From NCBI GenBank assembly GCA_025594325.1, contig JANHCV010000001.1:1984001-2048000 (forward strand): 64,000 bases of DNA, written 5' to 3'. The position numbers and the translations under genes are program-made. Shown in pieces: positions 43,869 to 55,235 of this stretch. The first letter of the stretch is position 1; each line of letters opens with the position of its first letter. This stretch comes from Blastocladiella emersonii ATCC 22665 (taxonomy: Eukaryota > Blastocladiomycota > Blastocladiomycetes > Blastocladiales > Blastocladiaceae). The notes under the pieces are model-generated. The model ran no database searches. It was not told the origin of the DNA and saw nothing but the letters and a program-made list of their open reading frames with translations.

Positions 43869-46043
43869 TCACGCCCTCGCTCCGCCGCCAGTGACGCGGC
43901 CACCGCTGCCCGGCTTGGCCCCGGGCCCGATCCCGTTGAGCGTTGACACGACGAACCACAAGGCGTCGCGCGACGTCCAGTAGTCAAAGTGCGCGCGCAG
44001 GCCACCGAAATACTCGGCCGCGACGTCGACGTGCGCCGTGACGCGGCTGCGCGCGACCACGTTAGGCAGCACGTAGTCGATGCGCCACTCGCCGGGCAGC
44101 GTGTTGAGGGGCAGCGGCGAGCGTGGCTCGGGGATCGGTGCGGGCGACGCAGGCTCGAGGGTTGGTGGCAGGTCGATGGTAGTCCCGTCGTCGCGGCGAG
44201 GTTGTGCGGGCGAGGTCGCGGGCCGCCGTCTCGACCTCGAGCGGCGACGACTCGAGCGTGGTCGTGACGACGACCGGCGAGACTTCTCGAGCGATTCGGT
44301 CACGGCCTCGACTTCCTCGAGCGCCGCAGCCGCAGCGGCAGCGGCTGTCGTGTCCTTGGTCGGCGAACCGGCCGCGCTGCTGCCCATGAACATGCCCCAC
44401 AGCGTCGCGGCGGTGGTCATGATGGGGTCGGCGCTGCCGAGGAGCGAGGGCCGCGGCGAGAGCGGCTCGACGACACGGCGGCGCTTCCTTGGCCGCTCGC
44501 CCTGCTCGTCGTCGTCGTCGGAAGGGTCCGAGTCGCTCAAGTCGGGGTGCTCCTCGCGCTGCCGGCGGCGGTGGCGCACCTTGACCCAGTCGTCCCCGTC
44601 GTCGCTCAATGGGCTGGCGGACTTCTGGTCGAGGTCCATTGAGGCGGCAACAGCGACGCTCTCCTCGTCATCGTCCTCGTCGTCCTCGGCGGGGGTCCCG
44701 CACCCCTCGGGGCTCGCCTCGTTGTCGGACGCGTACCCGTCATCCTCGCCGTCCTCGTCGCTCCCACCGCCGGGGTGGTGCGCGTCCTCGAAGCGGCCCG
44801 ACCCGACGGCAAGCACGCTGGCGGCAAACGAGCGCACGCTCTGGGTGACGATGGTCGGGAGGAGCGGCGGCAGGCCGGGCATGGCGGGCATGGCGATGGT
44901 GGGCACGCGCGCGGCAATCGATCCCAGCAGCCGGACGTGCAGCGCGTCGCCGCCCGGCGCGCTCCCATCCGTGTAGAGCGGGACGGGGACGGGCGGATGG
45001 TCGGCCCAGCGCGCGTCGAACAGAGGCTCGTAGCGGTACGCGATCGGGTCGAGCGGGTGGTACACGTTGAAGAACTGGGCGCGCGGCGCGTACGCGTCGG
45101 GATCGTGGCCGCGCAGGACCAGCGCGTTGCTGATCGGGCTGCCCATGCAGAAGACGCGCGAGATGGGCACGTCGACGGGCTCGGTCGCGGGCGGGATCCC
45201 CGGCGCGGGCGTCGCGTTCATCAGGTCCCACATGACGAGGCCGCCCATCGAGTGCGCGAACACAGCGACCTGCCCGTCAAAGTCCGGGAACCGCGCGAGC
45301 AGGGCGCGGTACCCGGCGTTGAGCTGGCGCGCGACCGTGGTGCGGATGAACTGGCCGTTGTGCGCGGTGAAGTAGTAGAGCGGGTCGACGGCAAACTCGT
45401 TGACGACGGTGCGCAGCGCCGCGCACGTCGACAGCCGGATCGCGTCGACGCGCGCGCGGCTCGCGTCGTGCACCGCCGTGTGGTACTCGACGGGCTGCAG
45501 GTGGATCCGCCGGCACGTCTCGAGGCGCGGGTCACCCGCAACCGACGCGAGCGTCGCCCGCACGCGGTCCACGTTGCGCGGCAGCCAGTCCTGCCGCCCC
45601 ATGCCGTGCACGATGAAGACCAGCGCGTCGGGCTTCTCGCGCGGCGCCGGGTACGTGTACGCGTCGGCCGGCGACGTGGCGCGCGCGTGGTTTGGCGGAC
45701 GCTGGTGCCGCGGCGCGTGGTGGTGGTGCCCGCGGTGGTGATGATGTTGGTGGTGGTGATGGGCGTGGTGGCCAGGGCGCGGGCTCGGGCCGCCGACCAC
45801 GTCCCAGTCGTCCTCGTCCGCGTCCGCAGCGACGGGCGGCGAGATCCACGACGGAAGCGGGTTTACGGAGATGCTGGGCGCGGGCAGGCGTGGCCGATCG
45901 GGGTCCACGGTGCTCGGGGTCGCATCGGTGGTGGGAGGAGGGGCGGGCGCGAGGGACGGCGCGTCGTCGGCCGCGGTGCCGGTCCCGGCCTGCAGGAGCG
46001 GCAGCACGAGCGGGTCGTCGATGCCGAGGATCGGTTTGATCAT
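43869..46043 (-). CDS. DDHD-domain phospholipase A1 (PA-PLA1/iPLA1 family)
   Basis: A single exon encodes 724 residues from MIKPILGIDDPLVLPL. Residues about 105-125 are strikingly His-rich. The alpha/beta-hydrolase part follows: DALVFIVHGMGRQDW and VAVFAHSMGGLVMWDLM, which carries the nucleophile motif (here A-H-S-M-G) at about residue 264. The DDHD region includes FFNVYHPLDPIAYRYEPLF, matching the family's FHPSDPVAYRIEPL, then an acidic disordered insertion. The end is a conserved RIDYVLPNVVARSRVTAHVD with HFDYWTSRDALWFVV. Relatives (DDHD1, DDHD2, SEC23IP, yeast relatives) hydrolyse phosphatidic acid and other phospholipids or act in ER-Golgi trafficking. In-frame ATGs further upstream (to 46328) give unlikely sequence, so 46043 was chosen. 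Confidence 0.88.
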   Translation of the reverse strand: MIKPILGIDDPLVLPLLQAGTGTAADDAPSLAPAPPPTTDATPSTVDPDRPRLPAPSISVNPLPSWISPPVAADADEDDWDVVGGPSPRPGHHAHHHHQHHHHRGHHHHAPRHQRPPNHARATSPADAYTYPAPREKPDALVFIVHGMGRQDWLPRNVDRVRATLASVAGDPRLETCRRIHLQPVEYHTAVHDASRARVDAIRLSTCAALRTVVNEFAVDPLYYFTAHNGQFIRTTVARQLNAGYRALLARFPDFDGQVAVFAHSMGGLVMWDLMNATPAPGIPPATEPVDVPISRVFCMGSPISNALVLRGHDPDAYAPRAQFFNVYHPLDPIAYRYEPLFDARWADHPPVPVPLYTDGSAPGGDALHVRLLGSIAARVPTIAMPAMPGLPPLLPTIVTQSVRSFAASVLAVGSGRFEDAHHPGGGSDEDGEDDGYASDNEASPEGCGTPAEDDEDDDEESVAVAASMDLDQKSASPLSDDGDDWVKVRHRRRQREEHPDLSDSDPSDDDDEQGERPRKRRRVVEPLSPRPSLLGSADPIMTTAATLWGMFMGSSAAGSPTKDTTAAAAAAAALEEVEAVTESLEKSRRSSSRPRSSRRRSRSRRRPATSPAQPRRDDGTTIDLPPTLEPASPAPIPEPRSPLPLNTLPGEWRIDYVLPNVVARSRVTAHVDVAAEYFGGLRAHFDYWTSRDALWFVVSTLNGIGPGAKPGSGGRVTGGGARA

Positions 46044-46296
46044 TGCAGTGTTTCCATGAGCGAGGGAGGGTGATGGAGAGGAGAGGAGGGGAGGGGAGAC
46101 GAAGCGCGCCAAGGCATCGCTCGCGAACCGAAGGGACGTTGGCTGTTCGCTGACGTGCAGCGGCCGCCGCCACTCCTTGACGTCACCAGCACGCTCGGTG
46201 CCGCGTGAAAAAAGAGGGAGGGTGACGGTGTCGGTGTAGCTGACGGTGTATAGCAGGTGGTAAATAGTAGAGAATATGGTGGGTGGGGAGACAATA

Positions 46297-48210
46297 CTAC
46301 GCGTCGGCCTCGTCGTCGTCGTCATCACTCATGGCCATGACCTCCTCCTCCTGGTCCGCTTGATCGGCGACCGCCTCGGCCGGATTTGGCGCGGGCGTCT
46401 CGTCCTCGGCCTCCTCGTCCTCGTCCAGGGCCATGGTCTCGCCGGCGTCCTCGTCCTCCTCCTCGTCGAGCTCGAGCATGGGCCCGTCGTCGTCGTCGCT
46501 CATGGCCATGACCTCGCCGTCGTCCTCCTCCGCCTCCTCGGCGCCGGCAGCAGCAGCGGCGGCAGCGGCAGCGGCAGCCGCGGCGTTGGCGCTCGGGAGC
46601 GCGGCGCCGAGGATCGGTGCGCCCGACGCAGCGGCCGCCGCCGTTGCCGCGGCGACCGCGCTGTCGAGGCTCTCGAGCGGGGTGCCGGCCTCCTGCGCGG
46701 CGGCCATGGCGGCCGTGGTCGCGACGCCGCGCGCGGCGCGGTCGGCGGCGACGAGCAGCTCAATGGGGACGGGGCGCGTGAGGTCCGCGACGTCCATGCC
46801 CGAGGCAGTCGCGTAGTCGTCGAGCGAAATGTTGGCGGTGGTGGGCGGGGCGAGGGCGGCGTTGACGCGGTCCGGGTCGCGCTTGAGCTCCGAGTGGTAC
46901 TTGTTGCGCACGTTGACGCGCGTCTTGCCCGGAATCATGTGCGCAATGGCCTCGAAGTTGAGCCCCCACGCCGTCAGGCCCTGGTAGAAGACGTCCACCT
47001 CGTCGGCGCGCCACCGCGACCCGTTGCGGTTCGCGTTGCCGCGCGTGTGGTGCGCCTGGTTGTAGTACCGCCCGTGCGCCGCCGACTCCTCGATGATGCG
47101 CTGCGGGGCAGCCGGCCGCGGCAGCGCACGCGTCACGACCGCGTTCTGCACGACCATGCGCCCGTTGACGAAGGTGACCTGCGGGCCGAACGCGGCACCG
47201 CCGCCGCCCGAGGCGCCGTTGGCCCCGCCCTCGTCCTCGTCGTCACTCGGCATCATGCGCTCCTCGTCGACATCGTCCTCGTTCTCGTCAAGCGTCATGA
47301 CCTCCTCCTGCGGCAGGGCAGCGGCAGCACCACCGGCGGCGCCAGCGGTTGCCTCGGCCTCGGGTGCGACGACCGTGACGCCGGCGAGCTTCATGGCCTC
47401 CTCCTCGCGGATGCGGCGCTCCTCGAGATACAGCTCGCGGCGGAGGCGGAACTGCTCCGTCGGGCTCGACGCCGCGGCGAGGGTAGCAGCGCGGCGGCGG
47501 GCACGAGCACGGCGGTCACGTCGGATCGTGAGGGCGAGCTTGTCGCGGCTCTCGGTCGCAACGCCCGCCGCCGTCATAGTCCCAAATTGGCCCGCCGTCG
47601 TGCAGAAGAAGGCGAGCGGCATCGCGGCGCGCGTCTCGTCGTCCGACAGGTCGACGCCGTCCGTCGGCAGCGGCGTCTTGGGGCGGCGCGGGGCGCGCGC
47701 GCGGCGAGACGCCGTCGAACCGGTCGCCGACGCAGTATCGTCGGCACCACCGTCCTCCTCGGCGTCGGGTTGCATCGTCTCCTCGCCGTCGCCATTCACA
47801 CTGCTGCCGTCGCGCGACGGCTGGTCCTCGGGGTCCGCGCGCGAGGCAGGGCGCGGCGGACCGGTCGGTCGTGGGCGGTTGCGCGGGACGGCGATTGGGA
47901 CGGCGGGCGGGCGGGAAGTTGAGATGACGGTTGGGACGGTGGGTGGGCGGGAGGTCGAGATGACGGTCGGGACGCGCGGGGCGGAACCCGGCGGGCGCGG
48001 CGGGCCGATGACGGTCGGACCGCGCGGGGGAGCGACCCCCGGGATGGAGATGGGGATGCCCGCCATGCCGTCGAATGCAGCGGGTCGGATCGTTGATGCG
48101 TGTGCTTCGTTGGCGGTGGGTGCGAGAGCGTGGGGATCAGGGGTGCTCAGCGCAACGAGCGGGCGGACGGGCGGGCAGGCAGCCGGGCAGCAGGGGGACT
48201 TGGCCCCCAT
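46297..48210 (-). CDS. BDP1: BDP1, B'' subunit of RNA polymerase III factor TFIIIB
   Basis: A single exon encodes 637 residues if the first ATG is used; MAGIPISIPGVAPP at 48066 is an alternative start. The extended SANT domain at about 397-455 reads RWRADEVDVFYQGLTAWGLN followed by MIPGKTRVNVRNKYHSELKR and DPDRVN, the pattern of Bdp1 rather than of Myb activators. It is preceded by FGPQVTFVNGRMVVQNAVV, which matches the Bdp1 motif PQV..V.G.IVLDESS. N-terminal Pro-rich repeats (about 60-110, RPPTVPTVISTSRPPAVP) and C-terminal acidic runs with many Met-Ala-Met-Asp units flank the core. Bdp1, with TBP and Brf1, forms TFIIIB and opens promoters of tRNA, 5S and U6 genes. It shares a 255-bp divergent promoter with SCC2. 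Confidence 0.88.
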   Translation of the reverse strand: MGAKSPCCPAACPPVRPLVALSTPDPHALAPTANEAHASTIRPAAFDGMAGIPISIPGVAPPRGPTVIGPPRPPGSAPRVPTVISTSRPPTVPTVISTSRPPAVPIAVPRNRPRPTGPPRPASRADPEDQPSRDGSSVNGDGEETMQPDAEEDGGADDTASATGSTASRRARAPRRPKTPLPTDGVDLSDDETRAAMPLAFFCTTAGQFGTMTAAGVATESRDKLALTIRRDRRARARRRAATLAAASSPTEQFRLRRELYLEERRIREEEAMKLAGVTVVAPEAEATAGAAGGAAAALPQEEVMTLDENEDDVDEERMMPSDDEDEGGANGASGGGGAAFGPQVTFVNGRMVVQNAVVTRALPRPAAPQRIIEESAAHGRYYNQAHHTRGNANRNGSRWRADEVDVFYQGLTAWGLNFEAIAHMIPGKTRVNVRNKYHSELKRDPDRVNAALAPPTTANISLDDYATASGMDVADLTRPVPIELLVAADRAARGVATTAAMAAAQEAGTPLESLDSAVAAATAAAAASGAPILGAALPSANAAAAAAAAAAAAAGAEEAEEDDGEVMAMSDDDDGPMLELDEEEDEDAGETMALDEDEEAEDETPAPNPAEAVADQADQEEEVMAMSDDDDDEADA

Positions 48211-48465
48211 GCCGGGCAGGCGGCCGGGGCGGAGACAAACCAGCTCACGTGTGACAGCATGACGAGGAAAATCCGCGGAACCCGCGAGACGCGTTCCGCC
48301 GCTTCCTCTTGCGAGTCACACTGCTCGCCGGGTGCGTCGCCGTCCATGAATCCATGAACCCGTCACGGCCACGCGTGAGCGACCCGACTTGACGCATCGA
48401 GCGCGTCGTTGCACCCAGCGCCGCTGGCTCCATCCACCTCGACCCGATCGCCCCATCCTGCACCC

Positions 48466-51400
48466 ATGGACCCGCGGCCGACCATGACCAACGGCGGCCA
48501 CACGGCTCCTTCGAGCGTGCCTGCGCCGCTGCCGACCGGAACCGTGTTCGGCGCGTCGCCCATCCCCGCCGTCGTCACGCCCGGCATCGTGCGCGTCGAG
48601 GACGTGAACCGCTCGGTCCATCGCGCCCTCGGCCGCGCTCCCCTGACCACCGTCCCGACCGACACCATCAAGGGTACTTCTACCCGGATGCACCATGGTG
48701 AATCGACCGGAAACCGTGGGACTGAGCGCTGCGCGGTCGTGTAGTCGCCGCCCTGCTCTACGCGCCGACCGAGGTGACCATCGCCAACCCGGGCGACCGG
48801 TGGTCGACCAACGCGCTCGCCCCGCACGAGTTCCGCCACCTCGTCTCGGACGCGGCGTGGGCCGGCCCGCTGAGTGCCGCTGTCGCCCACACGGCCACGA
48901 CCGCGGTCCCGCTCATGTACGCGCGCCCCTCGGTCTCGCCCTCATCCCCGCCGCGCCGTCTGACTCCCATTCCGTAGGAACGTGCGCCGCATGCCCGCGA
49001 CCCCCACGGCCACCCTCTCGCCGCCCGTCACGCTGAGCAGCGGTCAGCCGCGACTCGCGCTCGCCGAGATCATCGCCGCCGCGCTCCCGCTCCACGTCGA
49101 CCCGCCACCCGCGCAGCCGCGGCCTCACCTGCCCTTCCTCTCGGACGCGCACGTCGACTCGGTTATGGCGCGCTACACGACGCGTCGCTCAACTCCCGCC
49201 CCGGCCCCGGCCCCGGCCGCAGCCGCTACCGCCGTCGCGACCGGCCGCGCTATCGGCAAACCCGTTCGTCCACCCGCACCGCCCGCACCGGTGGCCCACC
49301 CTGCCGTTTCCACGGCCGATCGGCTGCTCGCTCCGCGGCGCCGCCAGCCGTCCGACATTGTCGTAGAGATCCCCCTGAGCGGACCCGCCGTCCAGGCCGC
49401 CGCCCAGCACAAGCGCAAGCGGCTGTCGAATGACGCTGCCCCTACCGCGGCCGCCGCATCGCAGGCTCGCTCGGCGACCCCGTCCTCGAGCCTGCCGCCG
49501 CCCGCATCGACTACCCCGATCCCCGACGACAACGACGGCGACTACGTGCCCGACACCGACATGGCCGACGTCGCCGCCCCGTCACCACCACCGCCGCGCC
49601 CCGTCAAGAAGCAGCGCACGGGCAAGGCCCCCGCCAAGTCGGCCCAGGCCCTCGAGCACCTCGTCTCGCAGATCCGCTCGCCCACCCCCGACCCCGCCGC
49701 CATCGCCACCTCGCTCCGCCGAAACGTCGTCTCGCAGCTCGTCGACGCCCTCACCAACGGGCTTCTCGCCCTCTCTGACGCCGAGGCCCGCACCCTCGTC
49801 GCCTCGTGCCTCCCGCTCGTCAAGCCGTTCACGGCCCGCACCATCCTCCGCCCGCGCCGCCGGCGACCCGATGACGGCGACTCGCGCAAGGACAGCGGTC
49901 GCGGGCTGAGTCCCGGCGCGCCCGCCGATCCGTCGCGCCCGCATCACGCTGACGAAGCCATGGACGTCGATGACGACGACGACGAGTCCGAGGATGACGA
50001 CGATTCGGACGCGGCGCGGGGCGCGCGCCTCGCTACCCTCCTCGACTCGGTCCTCCTCGCCGTCGACGCCGCCCAGGCCATTGTTCTGCTCTACACGGCC
50101 TACCCTGACACGCTGACGACCGACGCAGTCGCCGCCATCGGCGACCTGTTCAAGAACCAGATGCTCGAGTCGGTCGTGCCCGTACTCGAGGCCCGCGAAC
50201 GCGGCGACGTGGACGACGACGATGACTACGCCGCGAAACCGACGCGCGGCGGCGCCAAGGCCAAGGGCAAGGGCAAAGCCGCTGCCGCCGCCGCCAAGTC
50301 CGCGTCGCTGCCCAACGAGTACGAGAGCAACCACCTCATGCTGCCCGCGCGCATTCTGTCGAGCAACCCGCGCCTCGAGAAGTCGGCCCAGTCGCTCATG
50401 CACGCCCTGTGTGCGCTCACGCTGCGCCTGCGCAACCTCGTCGCCGTGCACGCGCACAAGGCCGCGCTCGAGGAGTTTGCCATCTCCATCTCGTACGGCG
50501 CCATGGCGCCCGTCTTCATGGGCACCGCCGCCGACCCGCTGCTGCAGATGCGCGGGCTCGAGCTCGTCACCGCCGTCGCCGCGCTCCGCGCCGACCTGCG
50601 CCAGGGTATCATCGACGAGGTCGTTGCCAACCTGATCCACAGCTCTTCGGCCTCGGCCGGTTCCACGGGCGCGGCGCGGCGCACCGTGCGCCGGTACAAG
50701 CTCGCCGACGGGACCTCGATCCAGCTCGCCACCGCGCTCGTCCTGCACCTGATCCAGGCGGCCGCGCCGTCCGCGGCCGACCTCGGCGCCTCCATGGCCG
50801 CCGCGAGCAAGCACGTGGCACCGCCTCCGCCGCTCGACGAGTCCAAACGCTACGCGGGGCACGTCGTGCAGTACCTACTCGCGCGCGCGACGAAAAAGTC
50901 CAAGTCGGCCGTCACCAACGAGGCCGACTACCTTGCGCTGCTCCGCGCCGTGTTCGAGGACGTGGTCACGGTACTGCCCTCGCCCGAGTTCCCCGCCGCC
51001 GAGCTCGTTGCGTGCATCACGCTCCAGCTCATGATCCCCGTCGTTGAGGACGAGGGCACCACCGATATCTCGGTCAAGTCGCTCGCCATGGACATCTTCT
51101 CGTCGCTCCTGTGCCACTCGCGCAAGCTAACGGCCGAGCACGGCGCCGTCGACGCCAAGTCGATTGCCCGCGCCAAGCGCGTCGTCGCAGCGTATCTCGA
51201 GCAGGCCGCCAAGGGCGATAGCGGCGCGGCGTCGGCGCTCAACTACCTCCGCGCCGAGTGGGCCACGCTCGATCGCGCCAACGGCAGGGTCGAGGATGGC
51301 AAGGCTGCCGCCGTCGCCGCCAGCGCCGCGGCTGCCGTTGACGCGGCTGAGGACGACGGGCTCGACTTCATGCGGAGCGATGACGAGGAGGACCAGCCCG

Positions 51401-54400
51401 TCGACGCGGCCGCAGCGCCCGCGCCTCAGCAGAAGGACGCCGACGACACAAAGCCGCTCCTCGACGTGTCGCGCGCCGCAGCGCTCGAAGCGCTGCACAA
51501 GCTCCTCGTCGGCGCGTCGATGCTGCACAAGTACACGGAGCCGCTGCTCGCGCGCATCGTGCGGTGGTTCGAGGCCAAGGAGACCAACGTGCGCAGCCGC
51601 GCCATCAAGGTGCTGTCGGCCGTCGGGCAGGTCGACCCGACCATCATGTCGCAGCCGCGCGTTCTGGGCGCGATCCAGGCGCGCCTCGACGACCCGTCGC
51701 CATCGGTCCGCGACAGCGTGCTCGAGGTCGTCGGCAAGTGGATCCTCGGGTCCTCGGGCCCCGTCAACCACGGGTACCTCAACATCCTGTGCGCGCGGAC
51801 CGTCGACCGCGCGACGAGTGTCCGGAAACGCGCCATCAAGACGCTCGGCGCGCTCCGCACCCGCGTCGAGGTGCCCGACCTCATCGAGATTGCGGTGCGC
51901 CTGTTCCACCGTATCTCCGACGAGGAGACGAGTATCGCCGACACGGCCAAGCGCGTGCTCGTCGACATCATGTTCCCGCCCGCGCCCAGCGGTGTCTCGG
52001 CCGCCGCCGCCGCGACCTCGGCCGCCGACTACGACCCGGACGCGGCGTCGCTCGCCTTCGCCGCGCTCAAGCAGACGCAGCGGCTCGACGTGCTCTCGCA
52101 GGCGCTCGTGTTCTGCGGCGTCGTCGCGCGCGTGGACGCCGACCCGCTCGTCTACTTTTTGCGCTCCGACAGCGTCACGCTCGGCCTCCTCCCACCCGCG
52201 CTCTTCCACTCGATCCAGACGGGCGCGCCGCTGGCCCCGCAGACCCTCGACGCGCTCGCCGCGCTCGCCGTCCTCGCCCGCGCCGCGCCGCGCGCCGTGT
52301 CCGCCGAGATGCTCACGGCGTGCGTCAATTTCGTCACGTTCCCCATGCCGCAGCAAGCGCGGCACGCCGAGGCGATCAACCGCCAGTCGCTCCTCGCGCT
52401 CGGCCTGTTCCGCGAGGCCCTGGCCGCGGGCGAGCGCGACCCCGACGCCGCGGCGCCGCTCGCGTCCAAGGTCCTCGACGACCTCGTGGTCAGCGCGCTG
52501 CGCGTCGTGCAGTGGGGCGTGCTCGCCAACGTGCGCGCTGCCGTCGCCGTCGCGTGTTTCGCATCGCGCCGCTTCTCGGCTACGGCGGCCGCCGCGGCGG
52601 CGGCGGAGACCCGCGTCCAGACCCTCCTGCAGGGCGCGACCGCGCAGCTCGTCAAGTGCCGCGACGCGCTCGGTCCCGACGGGTCCGGCGCGCTGCCCGC
52701 TAAGCTGAGCGAGGTCCACGTGCGGCGGCTGCTCGCCATCGTCGGCGCGCTCGCGCAGTACCACGCGATGCAGCAGCCGTCGTCCGCGGACAAGGGTGCC
52801 GCCGCCGCCGCGGTCACGTCCGACACGGTGTTCGACGTGCTGCGGTACTTCTGCGGCCCGTGCGGGCTCTCGGAAACCACGCGGTCGTCGGCCATGCAGG
52901 CGGTCGGGTTCATGACGCTCCAATTTAGCAAGCTGCTGATGCTCGCGCCGATGCTGCGGCTCATCAAGGGCGTGCTCGATGCACGCGACGCCGAGCCGCT
53001 CATGGCCGAGGCCGCGCTCGATATGATCGTCCAGTTCATGTCGCGCGAGGACGCCAAGGCGGCCGAGAAGCAGAAGTCGGGTACGGTCTTGCGTTGTTTC
53101 GGCTAGTACTTGTGCAGTGACTGACGCGATTGCGCGAGCGTTTAGGGGCGCTGGACTTTGACCGGCAGGCGTTCCTCGGCACGACCATGGAGTTTGCGAC
53201 GTCGGGCATCGCCGAGTCGCTCGCGCAGGCGTTTGTGTCGGACATTGTCGCGTGCGCGCTCATGGACGCGATGGACACGGTGCGGCGGCGCGTCGTCGAT
53301 CTCGCGCAGGAGGCGATTGGGTTTATCTCGCTCAACCGGCTCGCGCACCCGAAGCTCGTGATGCCCGCGGTCGTCGCCCTCGGCACCTCGCCCGACTCGC
53401 AGGTCGCGGCCAAGGCGCGCGTGCACCACGCCAAGCTCCACTCGCAGCACGCGTCGACCATCTACGACGCCAACCGCGAGGCCGTCATCGCCGCGAGCGA
53501 CTACCAGGCGCGCGTGCAGCGGTCGGCGGCACCGCTCGGGTACGCGGCCGCGTCGGCCTCGGGCGAGTCCGCGGGCGTCGTCGCGCACCTCGCCCCGTTC
53601 TACGCGGTGATCCGCGATACCAAGCGCGAGCGCCGCGCGTTCCTCCACCTGCTCGTCCGGTTCTTCGAGTGGCGGCTGCAGGCCACGTCCACCGCGCCTC
53701 CCGAGGCTGTCCCAGCAGCAGCTGTCGGTCCTCGGCGCGGTCGGGCACCTGCAGCAGCAGCATCGGCAGCAACCACCGCGGCGAACGACGGCATGCAGGG
53801 CGTGCCCACGGCCACGGACGTGGGGCGGTGCCGGTGGCTCGCCGACAACCTGGCGACGCTCGAGTTCAAGCACGAGGACGAGGTGCTGGCCGTGATCCAG
53901 ACGGCGAACCGCGTCGTGTCGAGCGTCGCGGTCGCGGTGCAGGTCGACCTCGAGCGGCAGCTGCACGCCGCGAGCAACAGCAGCGGAGCCGCGACCCCGA
54001 TCTCGCCCGACGCGCCCACGTCGCCGCAGCGCGAGACGGCGTGGCCCCTCGCCGAACTCGTGCGCGCGGCCGCGGTGTCGGCCATGCTCGTCGCGGCCAA
54101 GGGGTACCTGACGCGCGCGTTCGGGCTGTCGGCGGCCAAGGTGCGCAACTTCCGCGACACGCCGGCGGCGGCCACGGGCCGCGGCGCGATCGCCAAGTCG
54201 GTGGCGCGGCGCGACGAGGTGCCCGCGTACGTGTGCCCCGTCGACGACGCGCACCTCGCGGTCCTCGCGTCCGCGACGGCCACGGCGGCCGAGGTCGAGG
54301 CGATCGCGGCGCCCGTCCACGCGCTCCTCGAGGGCCTGCTCGACCAGGACCCCGCCCTGCACGACGAGACGGCTGCGGCGGCCGCGCTCGCCGCGAACGG

Positions 54401-54584
54401 CGTGTCGATCGGCGAGTCCATGGCCGACACTTCGTCGGACGCGACGTCGGTGCTCGTGCCCACGTCCGACGACCCGCTCGCGTCCGTCACAGCGCCACCG
54501 CCGCCGCCGCCGCCGGCGACGCGGGCCAAGCGCGCGGCTTCGGGTCGCAAGGCTGCACCGCGGCGTAAGGCGAGCGGGGCGTGA
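48466..54584 (+). CDS. SCC2: SCC2/Mis4/NIPBL cohesin-loading factor
   Basis: Exons 48466-48673, 48745-48916, 48978-53080 and 53146-54584 join in frame to 1973 residues (donors GTACT, GTACG, GTACG). The N-terminal 450 residues are mostly disordered but include RVEDVNRSVHRALGRAPL and HEFRHLVSDAAWAGPL, in the region where Scc2 binds Scc4/MAU2. The HEAT-repeat hook is clear from about residue 950: RIVRWFEAKETNVRSRAIKV, LDDPSPSVRDSVLEVVGKWI, ILCARTVDRATSVRKRAIKT and AVRLFHRISDEETSIADTAK, matching NIPBL's VDPSPMVREAAVDLVGRFVL and GISVRKRVIKIL. Late repeats include RRRVVDLAQEAIGFISLNRL. Scc2 with Scc4 loads cohesin on DNA and stimulates loop extrusion. The C terminus is acidic, then Pro/Lys-rich. 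Length lies between yeast (about 1500) and human (2804). Confidence 0.92.
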
Positions 54585-54986
54585 GGGCTGGAGTGTAGTA
54601 TAGCAATATCGGATTGGAGTAGGTTTTGAGGCGACTCAGGCATGAATACGCGAGAGACATCCTGACAGGGCCTGACGTCACCGCGCAGCGCCACCAGAAG
54701 GAAAGTCAACGCGCGCGTTTTTCGCTCGCGCAGCAGCTCGCGAGCGGGTCCGCGCGGACACACGAGCGCGACTTGCCGTGCGAGCGCGCCACCCAACATA
54801 GAGTGCGGGCCCGCGTGGTATAAAGTCGGCGGGCCCCCCGCGCCTCCCCGCTCGCTCTCCTCACCGACTTGAAGCCGAGACCAAACGTATGCAACGAGCG
54901 CGCGCGTACCATGCTATGCAACGAGACCGCGGGCGCTGACCCCGCTGCTGCCCGCCGACCATGTAGCAACCAACCCAACCATCACC
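54585..54986. promoter_or_regulatory. promoter and 5' leader of the metallothionein-like gene
   Basis: These 402 bp include a TATAAA at 54819-54824, the clearest TATA box seen in the window, 167 bp before the ATG. Downstream is a probable 5'-UTR intron from about 54887 (GTATGC) to 54966 (ATGTAG), with a GCTGACC branch site, leaving a short leader CAACCAACCCAACCATCACC before the ATG. A TATA promoter fits a strongly inducible stress gene. Confidence 0.55.
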
Positions 54987-55235
54987 ATGTCCGCCTCCTG
55001 CCACTGCCACGACGAGATCGACCTGCACCCGCGCCTGATGCGCGACGTCGAGAACTGCGAGTCGCCCGAGTGCCGCGACCACCTGCACCACGCCGAGGCG
55101 CACGCGTCGCACCACGGGGCCGACGCCAAGGTGCACGCGCACAACGACAAGTGCTGCTGCGAGGCCGGCAAGTGCTGCTGCGCGACGGGCGCGTGCGGCA
55201 AGGACACGGCCGCCAAGAAGGACGGCTGCTGCTAA
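54987..55235 (+). CDS. small Cys/His-rich metallothionein-like protein
   Basis: The single coding exon encodes 82 residues. There are 13 cysteines: isolated ones in SCHCHDE and in ENCESPEC, then a C-terminal cluster KCCCEAGKCCC, TGACGK and a final GCC. Between them lies a His-rich segment (DHLHHAEAHASHHGADAKVH). CCC clusters without aromatic residues are the mark of metallothioneins, which bind Zn, Cd or Cu and buffer metal stress. The mixed Cys/His composition is unusual and suggests two binding regions. No standard metallothionein family signature is matched, so the assignment is by composition. TATA promoter and 5'-UTR intron are noted upstream. Confidence 0.7.
   Translation: MSASCHCHDEIDLHPRLMRDVENCESPECRDHLHHAEAHASHHGADAKVHAHNDKCCCEAGKCCCATGACGKDTAAKKDGCC

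Noticed and set aside
51127-52923. 598-codon frame antisense to SCC2
   Set aside because: Composition artefact opposite HEAT repeats.
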